Notes under the pieces: model-generated | The model's database searches: none | What the model was told of the DNA's origin: nothing | Seen by the model: only the letters and a program-made list of their open reading frames with translations | Translations under genes and position numbers: made by a program | In this document: piece after piece, positions 8,628-16,899 of the stretch | How positions within the stretch are numbered: position 1 is the stretch's first letter | How the letters are laid out: each line of letters begins with the position of its first letter | Source of the DNA: Poriferisodalis sp965208485 | Lineage (GTDB): Bacteria > Actinomycetota > Acidimicrobiia > Acidimicrobiales > Poriferisodalaceae | Length of the DNA stretch: 64,000 nucleotides | Assembly: GCF_965208485.1 (NCBI RefSeq) | Contig: NZ_OZ242344.1 | Coordinates: 1,550,001-1,614,000 of the forward strand | Direction: 5' to 3'

Positions 8628-8696
8628 GCCCCCAGTACAACAGTTCGGAGCCGCGAACGGACGTCAGCAAGCCCACTTGGTTAGCGTCGGCGGGCG

Positions 8697-9815
8697 ATGG
8701 CTCCTTCGACAGCGCGCCGGACCGATTTCAGCGATGATCGGAGCATCGCCGACGGCACCGTCGGGATCATCGCGAACCCCGTCTCAGGACGTGACGTGCG
8801 ACGTGTCGCAGCACGCGGAGCGGTGTCCACGACTGAGGACAAACGCAACCGCATCGCCCGGGCGGTCATCGGAGCCGTCACCGCAGGTGCGACGCGCATC
8901 GTGGCGATGGCGGAGCCCTTCGGGATCGCCACGGGCGCGGTGGCGGACCTGCGGGTCGACGCCGATATCGAGATTGTGGATGTCAGCGCGACCGTGTCGC
9001 CGGAGGACACCGTGCGGGCCGTCGAGGCCATGCGCGCCCGTGACGTGAGCGTGCTGGTGACTCTCGGCGGCGACGGGACCAACCGCACGATCGCCGGCGT
9101 TTGGCCGCACGCCACGCTCGTGCCGATGTCCACGGGCACCAACAACGTCTTTCCCAGCCTCACCGAGCCGACAGTTGCCGGTGCCGCCGCAGGGCTGATC
9201 GCCAGCGGCGTCGTGGATCCTGCGACGTGCGCACCCCGCTCGAAGATGATCCACGTCACCCTTGACGGCAGCACCGACATAGCGCTCATCGACGCCGTCA
9301 CCTTGGCTGACGACTTCGTCGGCAACCGCATGCCCGCCGACGGCGACCGGATGCGCCAGGTGCTGGTGTCGCGTGCCCACCCCGCCAGCATCGGGCTCAG
9401 CTCGCTGGCGGGCCTGCTGCGACCATGCTCGTTCGACGAGGACGCCGGCGTGCGCGTGGAGTGCGGGCCAGGCGGTCGGCCGATGCGAGTCGCGCTGGCG
9501 CCCGGTCTGTACCGGACGGTCCCGGTGCTCAGCCATTGCCGCATCGGGCTGGACACACCCGTGGAGCTGGGCGGGCCGACGGTGCTGTCGTTCGACGGCG
9601 ACCGGGAGCGCACCATCGGCGCCACCGAGACCGCCACGGCGGTCGTGCGGCGCGACGGGCCACGCGTGGTCGACGTGGATCGGGCACTGGAGCTGGGCGC
9701 TGCGGCCGGCGTGTTCGCGACGTCGCAGGCGCGGACCGGCAACCGAGCGCTCAATGAGGCGCACACGGTCCATTCCCACCATGCCGACGGCACGCCGATC
9801 CGGGACTGCTGCTGA
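8697..9815 (+). CDS. ATP-NAD kinase-like protein (AcoX/COG3199 type)
   Basis: 372 residues. The N-terminus 'GTVGIIANPVSGRDVRR' and the nucleotide-binding GGDGTN at residues 124-129, followed by 'GTNNVFP', mark the NAD kinase/diacylglycerol kinase superfamily, in the branch with AcoX and polyphosphate/ATP-dependent NAD-kinase-like proteins. Whether it phosphorylates NAD or another diphosphate-containing substrate is unknown, and no acetoin genes are nearby. The ATG at 8697 is the first good start after the divergent thiD. The gene stands alone, with a gap of 139 bases before the peroxiredoxin. Confidence 0.8.
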   Translation: MAPSTARRTDFSDDRSIADGTVGIIANPVSGRDVRRVAARGAVSTTEDKRNRIARAVIGAVTAGATRIVAMAEPFGIATGAVADLRVDADIEIVDVSATVSPEDTVRAVEAMRARDVSVLVTLGGDGTNRTIAGVWPHATLVPMSTGTNNVFPSLTEPTVAGAAAGLIASGVVDPATCAPRSKMIHVTLDGSTDIALIDAVTLADDFVGNRMPADGDRMRQVLVSRAHPASIGLSSLAGLLRPCSFDEDAGVRVECGPGGRPMRVALAPGLYRTVPVLSHCRIGLDTPVELGGPTVLSFDGDRERTIGATETATAVVRRDGPRVVDVDRALELGAAAGVFATSQARTGNRALNEAHTVHSHHADGTPIRDCC

Positions 9816-9954
9816 CCGACACGTGTCCCGGTTGGCGGACTGACGGGCACTGACCGAATTCCTGACTAATCCGGTCGGATTTGTCGCCAAAGGACGCTAG
9901 CCTCGTGCCCACGGTCCATGCCATCGCTGGCATGTCGGCTCCCGGAGGACACAC

Positions 9955-10617
9955 ATGGCACTTCGTCTCAACGACACCGCTCCTGATTTCACCGCTGACA
10001 CCACCGAAGGCGAGATCAGCTTCCACGACTGGATCGGCGACGGCTGGACGTTGCTTTTCTCCCATCCGAAGGACTTCACCCCGGTCTGCACCACCGAGCT
10101 GGGTGCCGTTGCGGCATTGGCGGACGACTTCGCCGCTCGCAACTGCAAGATCATCGGCATCAGCGTGGACGGGGTGAGCGACCACGTGGCCTGGAAGGCC
10201 GACATCGCCTCTGCTACCGGCCACGAGGCCAACTACCCGCTCATCGGCGATCCCGAACTGAACGTCGTCAAGCTCTACGACATGCTTCCCGCCGGTGCGG
10301 GCGACACCTCGCAGGGCCGCACGGCGGCCGACAACGCCACGGCCCGCACGGTGTTCATCATCGGTCCCGACAAGAAGATCAAGGCGTCGCTCACCTACCC
10401 CATGACCACCGGTCGCAACTTCGCCGAGATCCTGCGCCTGCTCGACTCAGTGCAGCTCACGGCGGCCGAGCAGGTCGCCACGCCGGCCAACTGGCAGCAG
10501 GGCGAGAACGTCATCATCGTGCCGGCGGTCTCCAACGAGGCGGCCGCCGAGAAGTACCCCGACGGCTGGGAGGCTCCCCTGCCGTACCTGAGGCTGGTGC
10601 CGCAGCCGGGGAACTAG
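9955..10617 (+). CDS. Peroxiredoxin, 1-Cys (Prx6) type
   Basis: 220 residues, the Prx6-family length. The peroxidatic motif P-x3-T-x2-C is Pro38, Thr42, Cys45 in 'PKDFTPVCTTE', and the C-terminal extension contains 'VPAVSNEAAAEKYPDGW', typical of 1-Cys peroxiredoxins. It reduces hydrogen peroxide and organic peroxides with an external reductant. A strong ribosome site (GGAGGACA) lies before the ATG at 9955. The stop codon TAG (10615-10617) is made from the TA target of a miniature transposon plus its first base. Because the same TAG is restored at the far side of the insertion, protein length was not changed. Confidence 0.93.
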   Translation: MALRLNDTAPDFTADTTEGEISFHDWIGDGWTLLFSHPKDFTPVCTTELGAVAALADDFAARNCKIIGISVDGVSDHVAWKADIASATGHEANYPLIGDPELNVVKLYDMLPAGAGDTSQGRTAADNATARTVFIIGPDKKIKASLTYPMTTGRNFAEILRLLDSVQLTAAEQVATPANWQQGENVIIVPAVSNEAAAEKYPDGWEAPLPYLRLVPQPGN

Positions 10618-10800
10618 TGTCCTGAGTGGGGAATTCGGTGCACATAACGGCTCCAGCGTCTCGCGCTCGCCGTCGCTCAGCACCACCGGCACAGTCGGCC
10701 GTTGCCGTCGAACACCCATCACAGCCTCCGGTCATCGGCGAAGGAATCATGATGGCGCAACCGACACCAAAACGCGATCAACTAGCCACTCAGGACACTA
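10615..10800 (-). mobile_element. IS630-type miniature element with transposase N-terminal remnant
   Basis: The element spans 10617-10798 (182 bp) between two TA dinucleotides (10615-10616 and 10799-10800). Its ends are perfect 13-bp inverted repeats, GTGTCCTGAGTGG at 10617 and its complement ending at 10798. TA target duplication is the habit of the IS630/Tc1/mariner group. On the minus strand, an ATG at 10719 opens 'MGVRRQRPTVPVVLSDGERE', which resembles IS630 transposase N-termini and runs about 30 residues before the inner end of the inverted repeat. It is best read as an internally deleted IS630 relative that would depend on a transposase made elsewhere. Confidence 0.75.
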
Positions 10801-10903
10801 GCAGGATGCTGAAATATGCGGGTGCGGCCAAAGGTGCAAGCCCCTGACCTGCGGATTCATATTCGGCAACTGCCCAAGAACCGGCTTTTTCGGCACCCTG
10901 CTG
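10799..10903 (+). mobile_element. 104-bp miniature inverted-repeat element, copy 1
   Basis: Begins TAGCAGGATGCTGAAA and ends with a near-complement (CGGCACCCTGCT). The inside matches copies at 12397-12501 and, inverted, 28459-28563, with shared internal words 'GCAAGCCCCTGACCTGCGGA' and 'CGGCAACTGCCC'. It encodes nothing. Its left TA is also the right TA of the IS630-type element, so the two are joined end to end. The most economical order is that this element entered the TA of the peroxiredoxin stop first and the IS630-type element then used the same TA. Confidence 0.7.
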
Positions 10904-10920
10904 GACGAAACGACATCTCT

Positions 10921-11040
10921 GTGCAACTTTGCCGCCAATAGCGGTAATTCTGCACAGATTTGACGGCACGAGGATTCTCCGCGCAATCTCGCCGCCCGCA
11001 GCGGCATCCCTGCACAGAATCTGACGCTGGCGCCCAGTTC
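10921..11040. repeat. 60-bp-period tandem repeat, two units
   Basis: Two abutting 60-base units (10921-10980 and 10981-11040) align without gaps. Each carries a GYGCAA box and, 30 bases on, a TGCACA box, so boxes recur at 10921, 10951, 10981 and 11011. The unit is related to the array at 54893-55093. The second unit ends at the stop of the convergent pncB gene. Confidence 0.65.
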
Positions 11041-12343
11041 AGGCAGGCTCGGCGACAACCTCGGCGTCGAATGCGGGCGCGCCGTCCAGGCTGCGCATCT
11101 CGGGCGGCAGTTCGTCGCGGACACGCTGGTGGAACTGCCGGTCCTGGTTGAGCGAGTACGGGTACACCGCGCGCCCGTCCCGCACGAGCGGCACATGCAA
11201 GGGTCGGCTGTTGGTGGGTCCGGGGCGATCCTGTTCGACGAGCGTCTCCGAGTTGGCCGCGCCTTCGCGTACCACCCGGTAGGGCCGCACCACGCCGCCA
11301 CGGGTGGCCTTGCCCTCAGATTCCTTATGCACCGGCACTACCGGCTCGAACGTGCCGGAGTGCCGTGCGATGGCCACCGCCTTGTACACCATGCCGGCTG
11401 TCGCGTGGCCTGAGCCAACCACGAGCTGGGTGCCCACGCCGTAACCGTCCACCGGCAACTCGGCCAAGTCAGCGATGCGGTACTCGTCGAGATCTCCGGA
11501 CACCACAATCCGGGTCGACTCGGCGCCTGCGTCGTCCAGCCACTGCCGGACTCGGGGCACCTCGACCGTGAGGTCCCCCGAGTCGATGCGTACGGCACCG
11601 GGTACCCCACCGAGACGTTTCGCGGCTGCCAGCCCGCGTTCGAGGCCGGTGCGCAGGTCGAAGGTGTCGATGAGCAGCGTGGTCTCGAGGCCATGCGCTT
11701 GCATCTGCGCCTCGAAGGCGGCTTCCTCGTCGTGGTGCGCCAGTGTGAAGGCATGGGCCGCGGTGCCCGCGGTGGGAATGCCGTACTGGGCGCCTGCGAG
11801 CAGGTTTGACGTCGCATCAAAGCCGACGAGCCAAGCCGCGCGGGCAGCAGCAACGGCAGCCAGCTCGTGCGTGCGGCGGCCGCCCATCTCGATGAGGTGA
11901 CGCCTCTGCGCTACGTCGTGCATCCGGGCGGCGGCGGAGGCCACGGCGCAGTCATGATTCAGAACCGACAGCACCAGTGTCTCCACCAGCAGCGCCGTGC
12001 CGACCGAGGCGTCGACGCGCAGCACCGGGCTGCCGGGCACATAGAAGTCGCCCTCGCGGTAGCTCCAAGCGTCGCCGTCGAACCGGAAGGTCGCGAGATA
12101 TTCCAGCAGACCGTCGCTGAACCGCCCCAAGCCGGCGAGATACTCGAGATCCTCGGCCTCGAAGCGGTAGTCGGCCAAGAGCTTGGCCAGGCGACCGGGG
12201 CCAGCCACCACGCCGTAACCCCGGCCGGGCGGCAGCCGCCGAGCGAACACCTCGAAACACGAGCGGCGTGACGCGACGCCCGACTGCAAGGCCGCGTCGA
12301 GCATGGTCAGTTCGTACAGGTCGGTCATCATCGCCGTGCCCAT
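11039..12343 (-). CDS. pncB: Nicotinate phosphoribosyltransferase
   Basis: 434 residues. Signatures in order: 'MTDLYELTM' at the N-terminus, 'EMGGRRTHE' near residue 152 (PRPP/nicotinate site), 'IDSGDL' in the middle and 'VDGYGVGT', as in bacterial PncB. The enzyme makes nicotinate mononucleotide from nicotinate and PRPP with ATP, the entry step of the Preiss-Handler NAD salvage route. It is single and flanked on both sides by miniature elements or repeats. No other NAD salvage gene is adjacent. Confidence 0.9.
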   Translation of the reverse strand: MGTAMMTDLYELTMLDAALQSGVASRRSCFEVFARRLPPGRGYGVVAGPGRLAKLLADYRFEAEDLEYLAGLGRFSDGLLEYLATFRFDGDAWSYREGDFYVPGSPVLRVDASVGTALLVETLVLSVLNHDCAVASAAARMHDVAQRRHLIEMGGRRTHELAAVAAARAAWLVGFDATSNLLAGAQYGIPTAGTAAHAFTLAHHDEEAAFEAQMQAHGLETTLLIDTFDLRTGLERGLAAAKRLGGVPGAVRIDSGDLTVEVPRVRQWLDDAGAESTRIVVSGDLDEYRIADLAELPVDGYGVGTQLVVGSGHATAGMVYKAVAIARHSGTFEPVVPVHKESEGKATRGGVVRPYRVVREGAANSETLVEQDRPGPTNSRPLHVPLVRDGRAVYPYSLNQDRQFHQRVRDELPPEMRSLDGAPAFDAEVVAEPA

Positions 12344-12396
12344 GTGGAAAGTCTGCCCGCTCGCGCAGCTTCATGCCATCAGCCGCGCACAGCCGT

Positions 12397-12501
12397 TAGC
12401 AGGCTGCTGAAACATGCAGGTCTGGCCGGAAGCGCAAGCCCCTGACCTGCGGATTTGTACTCGGCAACTGCCCCAAAACCGGCTTTTCCAGCATCCTGCT
12501 A
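12397..12501 (+). mobile_element. 104-bp miniature inverted-repeat element, copy 2
   Basis: Same family as 10799-10903: begins TAGCAGGCTGCTGAAA and ends CAGCATCCTGCTA. This copy is the only one with a TA on both outer edges (12397-12398 and 12500-12501). It is directly followed by a different hairpin element sharing the right-hand TA. No coding capacity. Confidence 0.7.
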
Positions 12502-12603
12502 AGGGTCCGCCGCGTCTTAAGTCGCGTGATCCGCTCACGCATTTCCGCAGGTCAGAGACCTGCGCATGGGGGAAAATCACGCGACTTGACTGATGGCGGA
12601 CCC
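12502..12603. mobile_element. 102-bp hairpin element flanked by TA (second MITE-like type)
   Basis: Bounded by TA at 12500-12501 and 12604-12605. Its ends are inverted repeats: GGGTCCGCC outermost, then a 7-base unmatched stretch, then AAGTCGCGTGAT matched by ATCACGCGACTT. The centre holds a further hairpin, CGCAGGTC-AGA-GACCTGCG. The whole 102 bases could fold into one long interrupted stem. No other copy is seen in the window. A regulatory hairpin is the alternative reading. Confidence 0.55.
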
Positions 12604-12649
12604 TAATGCATGTTAGGTGTCGACGCATGGCAGCGCCGACGATGATGAC

Positions 12650-14299
12650 TCATCTAACTGTCGCGTCGTCGACGGCGCCCAATTCCACTTCGACGGTCCT
12701 CTCGGGTCCTGGTGGCGACACCACTCGAAGTTCCACGCGAGTGCCCGGCAAGGTCGCAAGCACCGCGTCAGCTAGGTCTTGGGGCGCGACGATCTCGCGT
12801 GAGCCGAAGGCGACGATGATGTCGCCGCGCTGCAGGCCCGCGTCGGCTGCGCTCGAACCTGTGACGACTTCAACGATGGCGACGCCAAACTCAACGTCGG
12901 CCGGAATAGAGATTCCAGCAAATCGCTCGTCAGCGAGTGCACTGTTGCGGACTGCTTCGATAGGCACCATCGTGATGCCGAGCAGTGCCTTGCGGATGAC
13001 CGTTCCTTCCAGCATCGCATTGATGACGGGCATTGTCCCGTCAGTCGAAATGGCGAACCCGATCCCCTCGACGAATCCACCAGCGATCGCCGTGTTGACT
13101 CCGATGACCTCGCCGGCGGCATTCACCAGTGGTCCGCCGGAGTTGCCTGGATTGATGGCGGCGTCGGTCTGGATGAGTCCGACAAGCCTCTTGCCGTCAA
13201 CGTCAAGCGCCCGGTCAAGTCCCGACACAATTCCTCGCGTCACTGTCGGCTCGCCGACGATGCCGATGGCGTTGCCGATTGCGATCACCTCGTCCCCGAC
13301 CTCGACGCCCTCAGTGGAGCCAAGACGCACTGCCGGCAGTCCTACGCGGTCGATCTTCAGCACAGCGAGATCGCGCGTCGGGTCGCCGGCGACGACCTCG
13401 GCGGGCAGAAGCTCTCCACCGAACAGCCGGACTTCCACTGTCTCGGCGTCCCGAACCACATGCTCATTGGTGACGATGTGGCCATCGGTCCCCACAACGA
13501 AGCCTGAGCCCCCGCGATACGGGTTCTCAGCGGTCGGGGTCTTCACGATGACCACGGATTCCTGGACTGCCTCAAGCACTGCCTTGATGTTGATGCCCTC
13601 GATGCGGCTGCCCAGTGGCGCCCCCGGCTCGTTCGACTCGCCGGTGAGCATCCGCGCCCAAACGTCGGCGAGGAGATCCGGGTCAAGATCTGCCGTGCTG
13701 TCCCCCGACGAGACATCCGGCTCGCCAGATGTGACGCCGCTGAACAGGTTGCTCTCGGCGAGCACCTGACTCCAGAAGTCGGCGTCCCCGGTGGATCCCT
13801 CAGGCAGCGTCACCTCGACCGGCGCGTCAGTCGCTACCACGGCTGCTTCGCGATCTTCGCCTGACGACGTCTCGGCGCCCGCATCAGCAACACTGCCGGC
13901 ATCAGCAACATCGTCGCCGCCCGATCGTCCGCCGCCGTCGCCGCTGAGCACCACGAGCACGATCAGCCCGGCCACAATTGCGCCCGCGAGCGCTCCGACC
14001 GCCGCAGCCAGTCCGACCAGCAGGCAGCCCCGCCGCGGCGGGGCAGCGGCCGTTTCGAGCTGTCGCTCCGGTTCCATCGACACTGCGGGCGATTCAGGAA
14101 CCGGAGCGCCTGCAACCCCGTCGACCGCCGTCGGTGCATCAGCGGCCTCGGGGGCGGGTGCCCCGGCCGGACGCGCGTGTATCGCGGAAGGTGTCCATCC
14201 GAAGCGGCCTGTCGTCCGGAGCGCGTCATCCAGCGGCACTGTGACGGACTGTTCATCGCCCGCTTGCGTCTCGCTGGATTCATCTGCTAGTCCTGCCAC
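12650..14299 (-). CDS. HtrA/DegP-like membrane-anchored serine protease with PDZ domain
   Basis: 549 residues. A proline/alanine-rich cytoplasmic N-terminus (1-88) is followed by a transmembrane helix (about 91-118, after 'RRGCLLVGLAAAVG'), a low-complexity acidic linker, and an extracytoplasmic trypsin-like domain with His281 (TNEHVV), Asp311 (TRDLAVL) and Ser388 (GNSGGP). A PDZ domain fills about 455-545 ('GLQRGDIIVAFGSREI'). The full triad indicates an active quality-control protease of the cell envelope. It lies 8 bases downstream of a truncated phosphotransferase gene whose intact paralogue at 26.1 kb is followed by a protein with the same N-terminal anchor, so the pair is part of a duplication. 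Confidence 0.9.
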   Translation of the reverse strand: MAGLADESSETQAGDEQSVTVPLDDALRTTGRFGWTPSAIHARPAGAPAPEAADAPTAVDGVAGAPVPESPAVSMEPERQLETAAAPPRRGCLLVGLAAAVGALAGAIVAGLIVLVVLSGDGGGRSGGDDVADAGSVADAGAETSSGEDREAAVVATDAPVEVTLPEGSTGDADFWSQVLAESNLFSGVTSGEPDVSSGDSTADLDPDLLADVWARMLTGESNEPGAPLGSRIEGINIKAVLEAVQESVVIVKTPTAENPYRGGSGFVVGTDGHIVTNEHVVRDAETVEVRLFGGELLPAEVVAGDPTRDLAVLKIDRVGLPAVRLGSTEGVEVGDEVIAIGNAIGIVGEPTVTRGIVSGLDRALDVDGKRLVGLIQTDAAINPGNSGGPLVNAAGEVIGVNTAIAGGFVEGIGFAISTDGTMPVINAMLEGTVIRKALLGITMVPIEAVRNSALADERFAGISIPADVEFGVAIVEVVTGSSAADAGLQRGDIIVAFGSREIVAPQDLADAVLATLPGTRVELRVVSPPGPERTVEVELGAVDDATVR

Positions 14300-14307
14300 C
14301 TCGCACC

Positions 14308-14648
14308 TCAGTGAACAGCAAGCCGCTCGGCAGTGTTCGCCGACAGGAAATCGACATTCTCACGGAACTGCTCCGTGTCGGTCTCGTCCGCATCGGCCAT
14401 CACGCCGCGCGGGTACCGATTCAGCACACCCTCTGAGATAGCAGCCAAGCGCCAGTACGAGAACGCGCGGAAGCAATCGACTGCCGCCAAATCCAGCATC
14501 TGGCTGCGGGTCGCGAATCCGCCCGCCTGCGTGGGCGCCGGCGTATCCGCCGACAGCTCATCGGGCGACACCCAGTTGTTCATCAGGTAGCCCACGTCAG
14601 CCATCGGGTCACCGAGCGTACAGAGTTCCCAGTCGAGCACCGCCACGA
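14308..14648 (-). pseudogene. Acyl-CoA-dehydrogenase-associated phosphotransferase (APH family), 3' fragment
   Basis: About 112 residues that match the C-terminal third of the intact protein at 26095-27129, with long identical nucleotide stretches. The piece starts inside the 'VLDWELCTLGDPMADVGYL' metal-binding segment and lacks the ATP-binding lobe and the HGD catalytic loop, so it cannot be active. It also lacks some 13 residues present in the paralogue after 'RSQMLD'. The homology to the paralogue stops near 14648, exactly where a truncated IS256 transposase begins, implicating that insertion sequence in the break. Confidence 0.9.
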
Positions 14649-14649
14649 C

Positions 14650-15023
14650 AGGCCCTCGAGACGGCAGCGGTGCCTGGGCACCGTGGTCGGCTCGAACGTC
14701 CCGGCTCGGTCCCGAGGCACCCGACGACCGACCTCGCCGATCTCGGCCCTCACCCGCTTCGGGGGCGACCCGTTCCGAGAGTTCCCCGACCCTCGGCCGT
14801 CCGCAGCATGACGCTCATAGCCCAGGTGATCGGTCATCTCGACTTCGAGGCCCGTCTGGAGCACCTGGCGCACCAGCCCGCTCAACAAGCCGTCGTCGCC
14901 GGTCAGCTCCACGCCCTCAGCGCGAGCCTGAGCGACCAGCCGCTCGGCCCACTCGGTCATCGCCGCCTCATCGACGGCCTCGCTCGCCAGCGCTGCCAGC
15001 ATGCCAAGATCAGTCACAGACAT
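14650..15023 (-). pseudogene. IS256-family (mutator) transposase, N-terminal fragment
   Basis: An ATG at 15023 opens about 124 residues with the conserved IS256 N-terminal block 'MTDHLGYERHA', 'GRGSGNSRNG' and 'VPRDRAGTFEP'. The frame then runs straight into the phosphotransferase fragment, and the DDE catalytic domain (about 280 residues) is gone. No terminal inverted repeats were recognised. Confidence 0.85.
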
Positions 15024-15143
15024 GATCCTCCCCGGCCCCCGCCTGACCAAACACTTGACAAGGGAGCGTCCGACGGGGTTGGTGCGGATAGGTGAGCCTT
15101 CGCGTTTTTGTGGGATGGGGCTGCTGGGCTCGGCGGCATGAGG

Positions 15144-16111
15144 TTAGGTGGTGAGGATGCCGCGGGCTTCGAAGTTCGTGTAGTTGGTGAAGCCGTGGGC
15201 TTGGCGGCGCAGGACCTGCAGCAGGTTGTTGGTTCCTTCGATTCTGCCGTTGCCGGGCCGACCGGCTTGGTGCCAGTCGAGGATCTGGGGGTGCCATGCG
15301 AGGAAGGTGTCGACGACGCTGCTGAACTCGGGTATGTCGCCGGTGCCGTAGATGTCGGCGAACCGGTCGAGCGCTTCGAGAGCGCTCTTGCGGTCGGCGG
15401 CGAGATAGATCTGGCGCAGCTCGCCGAGCGCGTCCCAGGCTGCTTTGAGCCGAGGGCGGGTCTCGAAGAGTGCGTCGAGGCGTTCCCGCTCGTCTGCGTC
15501 GAGCGTGTCGGGGCGTTTGGTGAGCACGAACCGCGCCCGGAACACTGCGGGGTCGAACGCGGGCTTTGAGCCCTCCGGGCGGCGCTGGACGTCGCGGCGC
15601 ACCGCGGTGAGCCCGGCGGCGAACCATCTGATGACGTGGAACCGGCCCCGGCACGCGGCGGGCGTGGCCGAGCCGTTTGGCGATGGGAGCCCACCAGGCC
15701 CGCATAGACGATCGCCAAGCCCATCACGACATGCCAGCCCACCCGACGCCGACGCGCCACAGCCGACACCGACATGTCGCCGGCATCGGCGACGACCCGC
15801 CGCGCCAGACGGGCCGTGAGGCGGCCCTCGAACGCCGGGTGATCCTCCAAGAACCGCCGCCCGCAGCCATCGCAGACCAGCCTGCGCCGGTCCCACACCA
15901 GCATCGTCGGCCGCCCCGCGACCTCCAAGTCACGGACCCGCTTGGGACGCTGGTCATGGGACCGGCCGCTCTTGGCACCGCAGTGCGGGCACGCCGGCCG
16001 CGTCACCGCCGAGCGCACCACCACCACCAGCTCCCCGGGCGCGTCGGCCAGCACCCCGGTCACCTCGACCCGCGGCAGCCACAGCCGCACCGACATAACA
16101 TCACTCGCCAT
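15144..16111 (-). pseudogene. ISL3-family transposase, internally deleted and frameshifted
   Basis: From an ATG at 16111 the frame encodes the ISL3 N-terminal zinc ribbon (CPHC ... CDGC about 50 residues later) and the following helix-turn-helix ('MSVSAVARRRRVGWH'). After about residue 140 coding moves to another frame, in which the C-terminal half appears: 'FHVIRWFAAGLTAVRRD' through 'NGRIEGTNNLLQVLRRQAHGF', ending at 15144. The segment that should lie between them, carrying the first catalytic Asp region, is missing. The remnant is inactive. A possible end is 'AGGTCCGCCGTTCCG' just upstream of the start (around 16130-16144), but no matching right end was found. Confidence 0.85.
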
Positions 16112-16156
16112 CGAGGCCCCCTGAGGACGGAACGGCGGACCTACCCGCGCAGCTCC

Positions 16157-16801
16157 TCAGCCCAGGAGCGTGCTGAGGGTGGAGGTGAGCGCGGCTTCGG
16201 TCTCGGCGGCGGACAGTTGGCGGTGGCGGCGGAGGTAGTCGATCGAGTCGAGCTGGGTCAGCGAGTCGCCGGCAGCGAGCACGGAGTCATGGTCGACGGC
16301 CGGGCGGGCTGCCAGTTCGGGGGCGAACTGCAGCTCGAACTGTTCACGCAATTCGTTGCGGGTGGCGGCCAGCTCATCGCTGACACGGGGCAGCCGGTGG
16401 GCATGGGCCAGCGTTGCCCGGTACACCGGGCCGACGGTGTCGTAGAGGCGCAGGCGCATCGCCACGAAGGCGTCGATGCGGGCGGCCAGCGGACCCTCGC
16501 CGATGGCGTGCAGGCGGGCGACGGGAGCGGCGCGTTCCCGGTTCCGCCTGATGGTGGCCTCGAGCAGCTCGCCTGGATCGGCGAAGTACCGGTAGAGCGA
16601 GCGCAACGACAGGCCCGACCGGCTCGCCGCCTGCTCCATGGAGGGGAACAGCCACTCCTCGGCGAACATCTCGAGTACGACATCGAGGACAGCGTCGATG
16701 TTCCGCTCACGCCGCGCAACCCGGCCATCGACAGGCTCCGCGTCTTCATGAGCATCGGCATCAGGCGACGGCACCATGCCAGTCGACGCCCGATCAGCCA
16801 T
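16157..16801 (-). CDS. TetR-family transcriptional regulator
   Basis: 214 residues. Residues about 28-75 form the TetR-type DNA-binding domain: 'RRERNIDAVLDVVLEMFAEE', then 'SMEQAASRSGLSLRSLYRYF' with the usual recognition helix ending in YRYF. The C-terminal ligand domain is unrelated to anything I can name. It lies 98 bases downstream of the sulfatase::DJ-1 gene on the same strand, so it may regulate that operon or be co-transcribed with it. No operator palindrome was identified. Confidence 0.85.
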   Translation of the reverse strand: MADRASTGMVPSPDADAHEDAEPVDGRVARRERNIDAVLDVVLEMFAEEWLFPSMEQAASRSGLSLRSLYRYFADPGELLEATIRRNRERAAPVARLHAIGEGPLAARIDAFVAMRLRLYDTVGPVYRATLAHAHRLPRVSDELAATRNELREQFELQFAPELAARPAVDHDSVLAAGDSLTQLDSIDYLRRHRQLSAAETEAALTSTLSTLLG

Positions 16802-16899
16802 TGTCGCCTGCGCCTGCTACCGGCCGGCGGGCCGCGGGCGGGCACCGTCGCAGCGAGCGCGCCGCCCGGGTCGTGCCTCGCTGCGCGAAGTCGCCACAG

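Noticed and set aside
7672..8696. TPP riboswitch upstream of thiD
   Set aside because: Only 69 bases separate thiD from the divergent gene, and no THI-box sequence is visible there.
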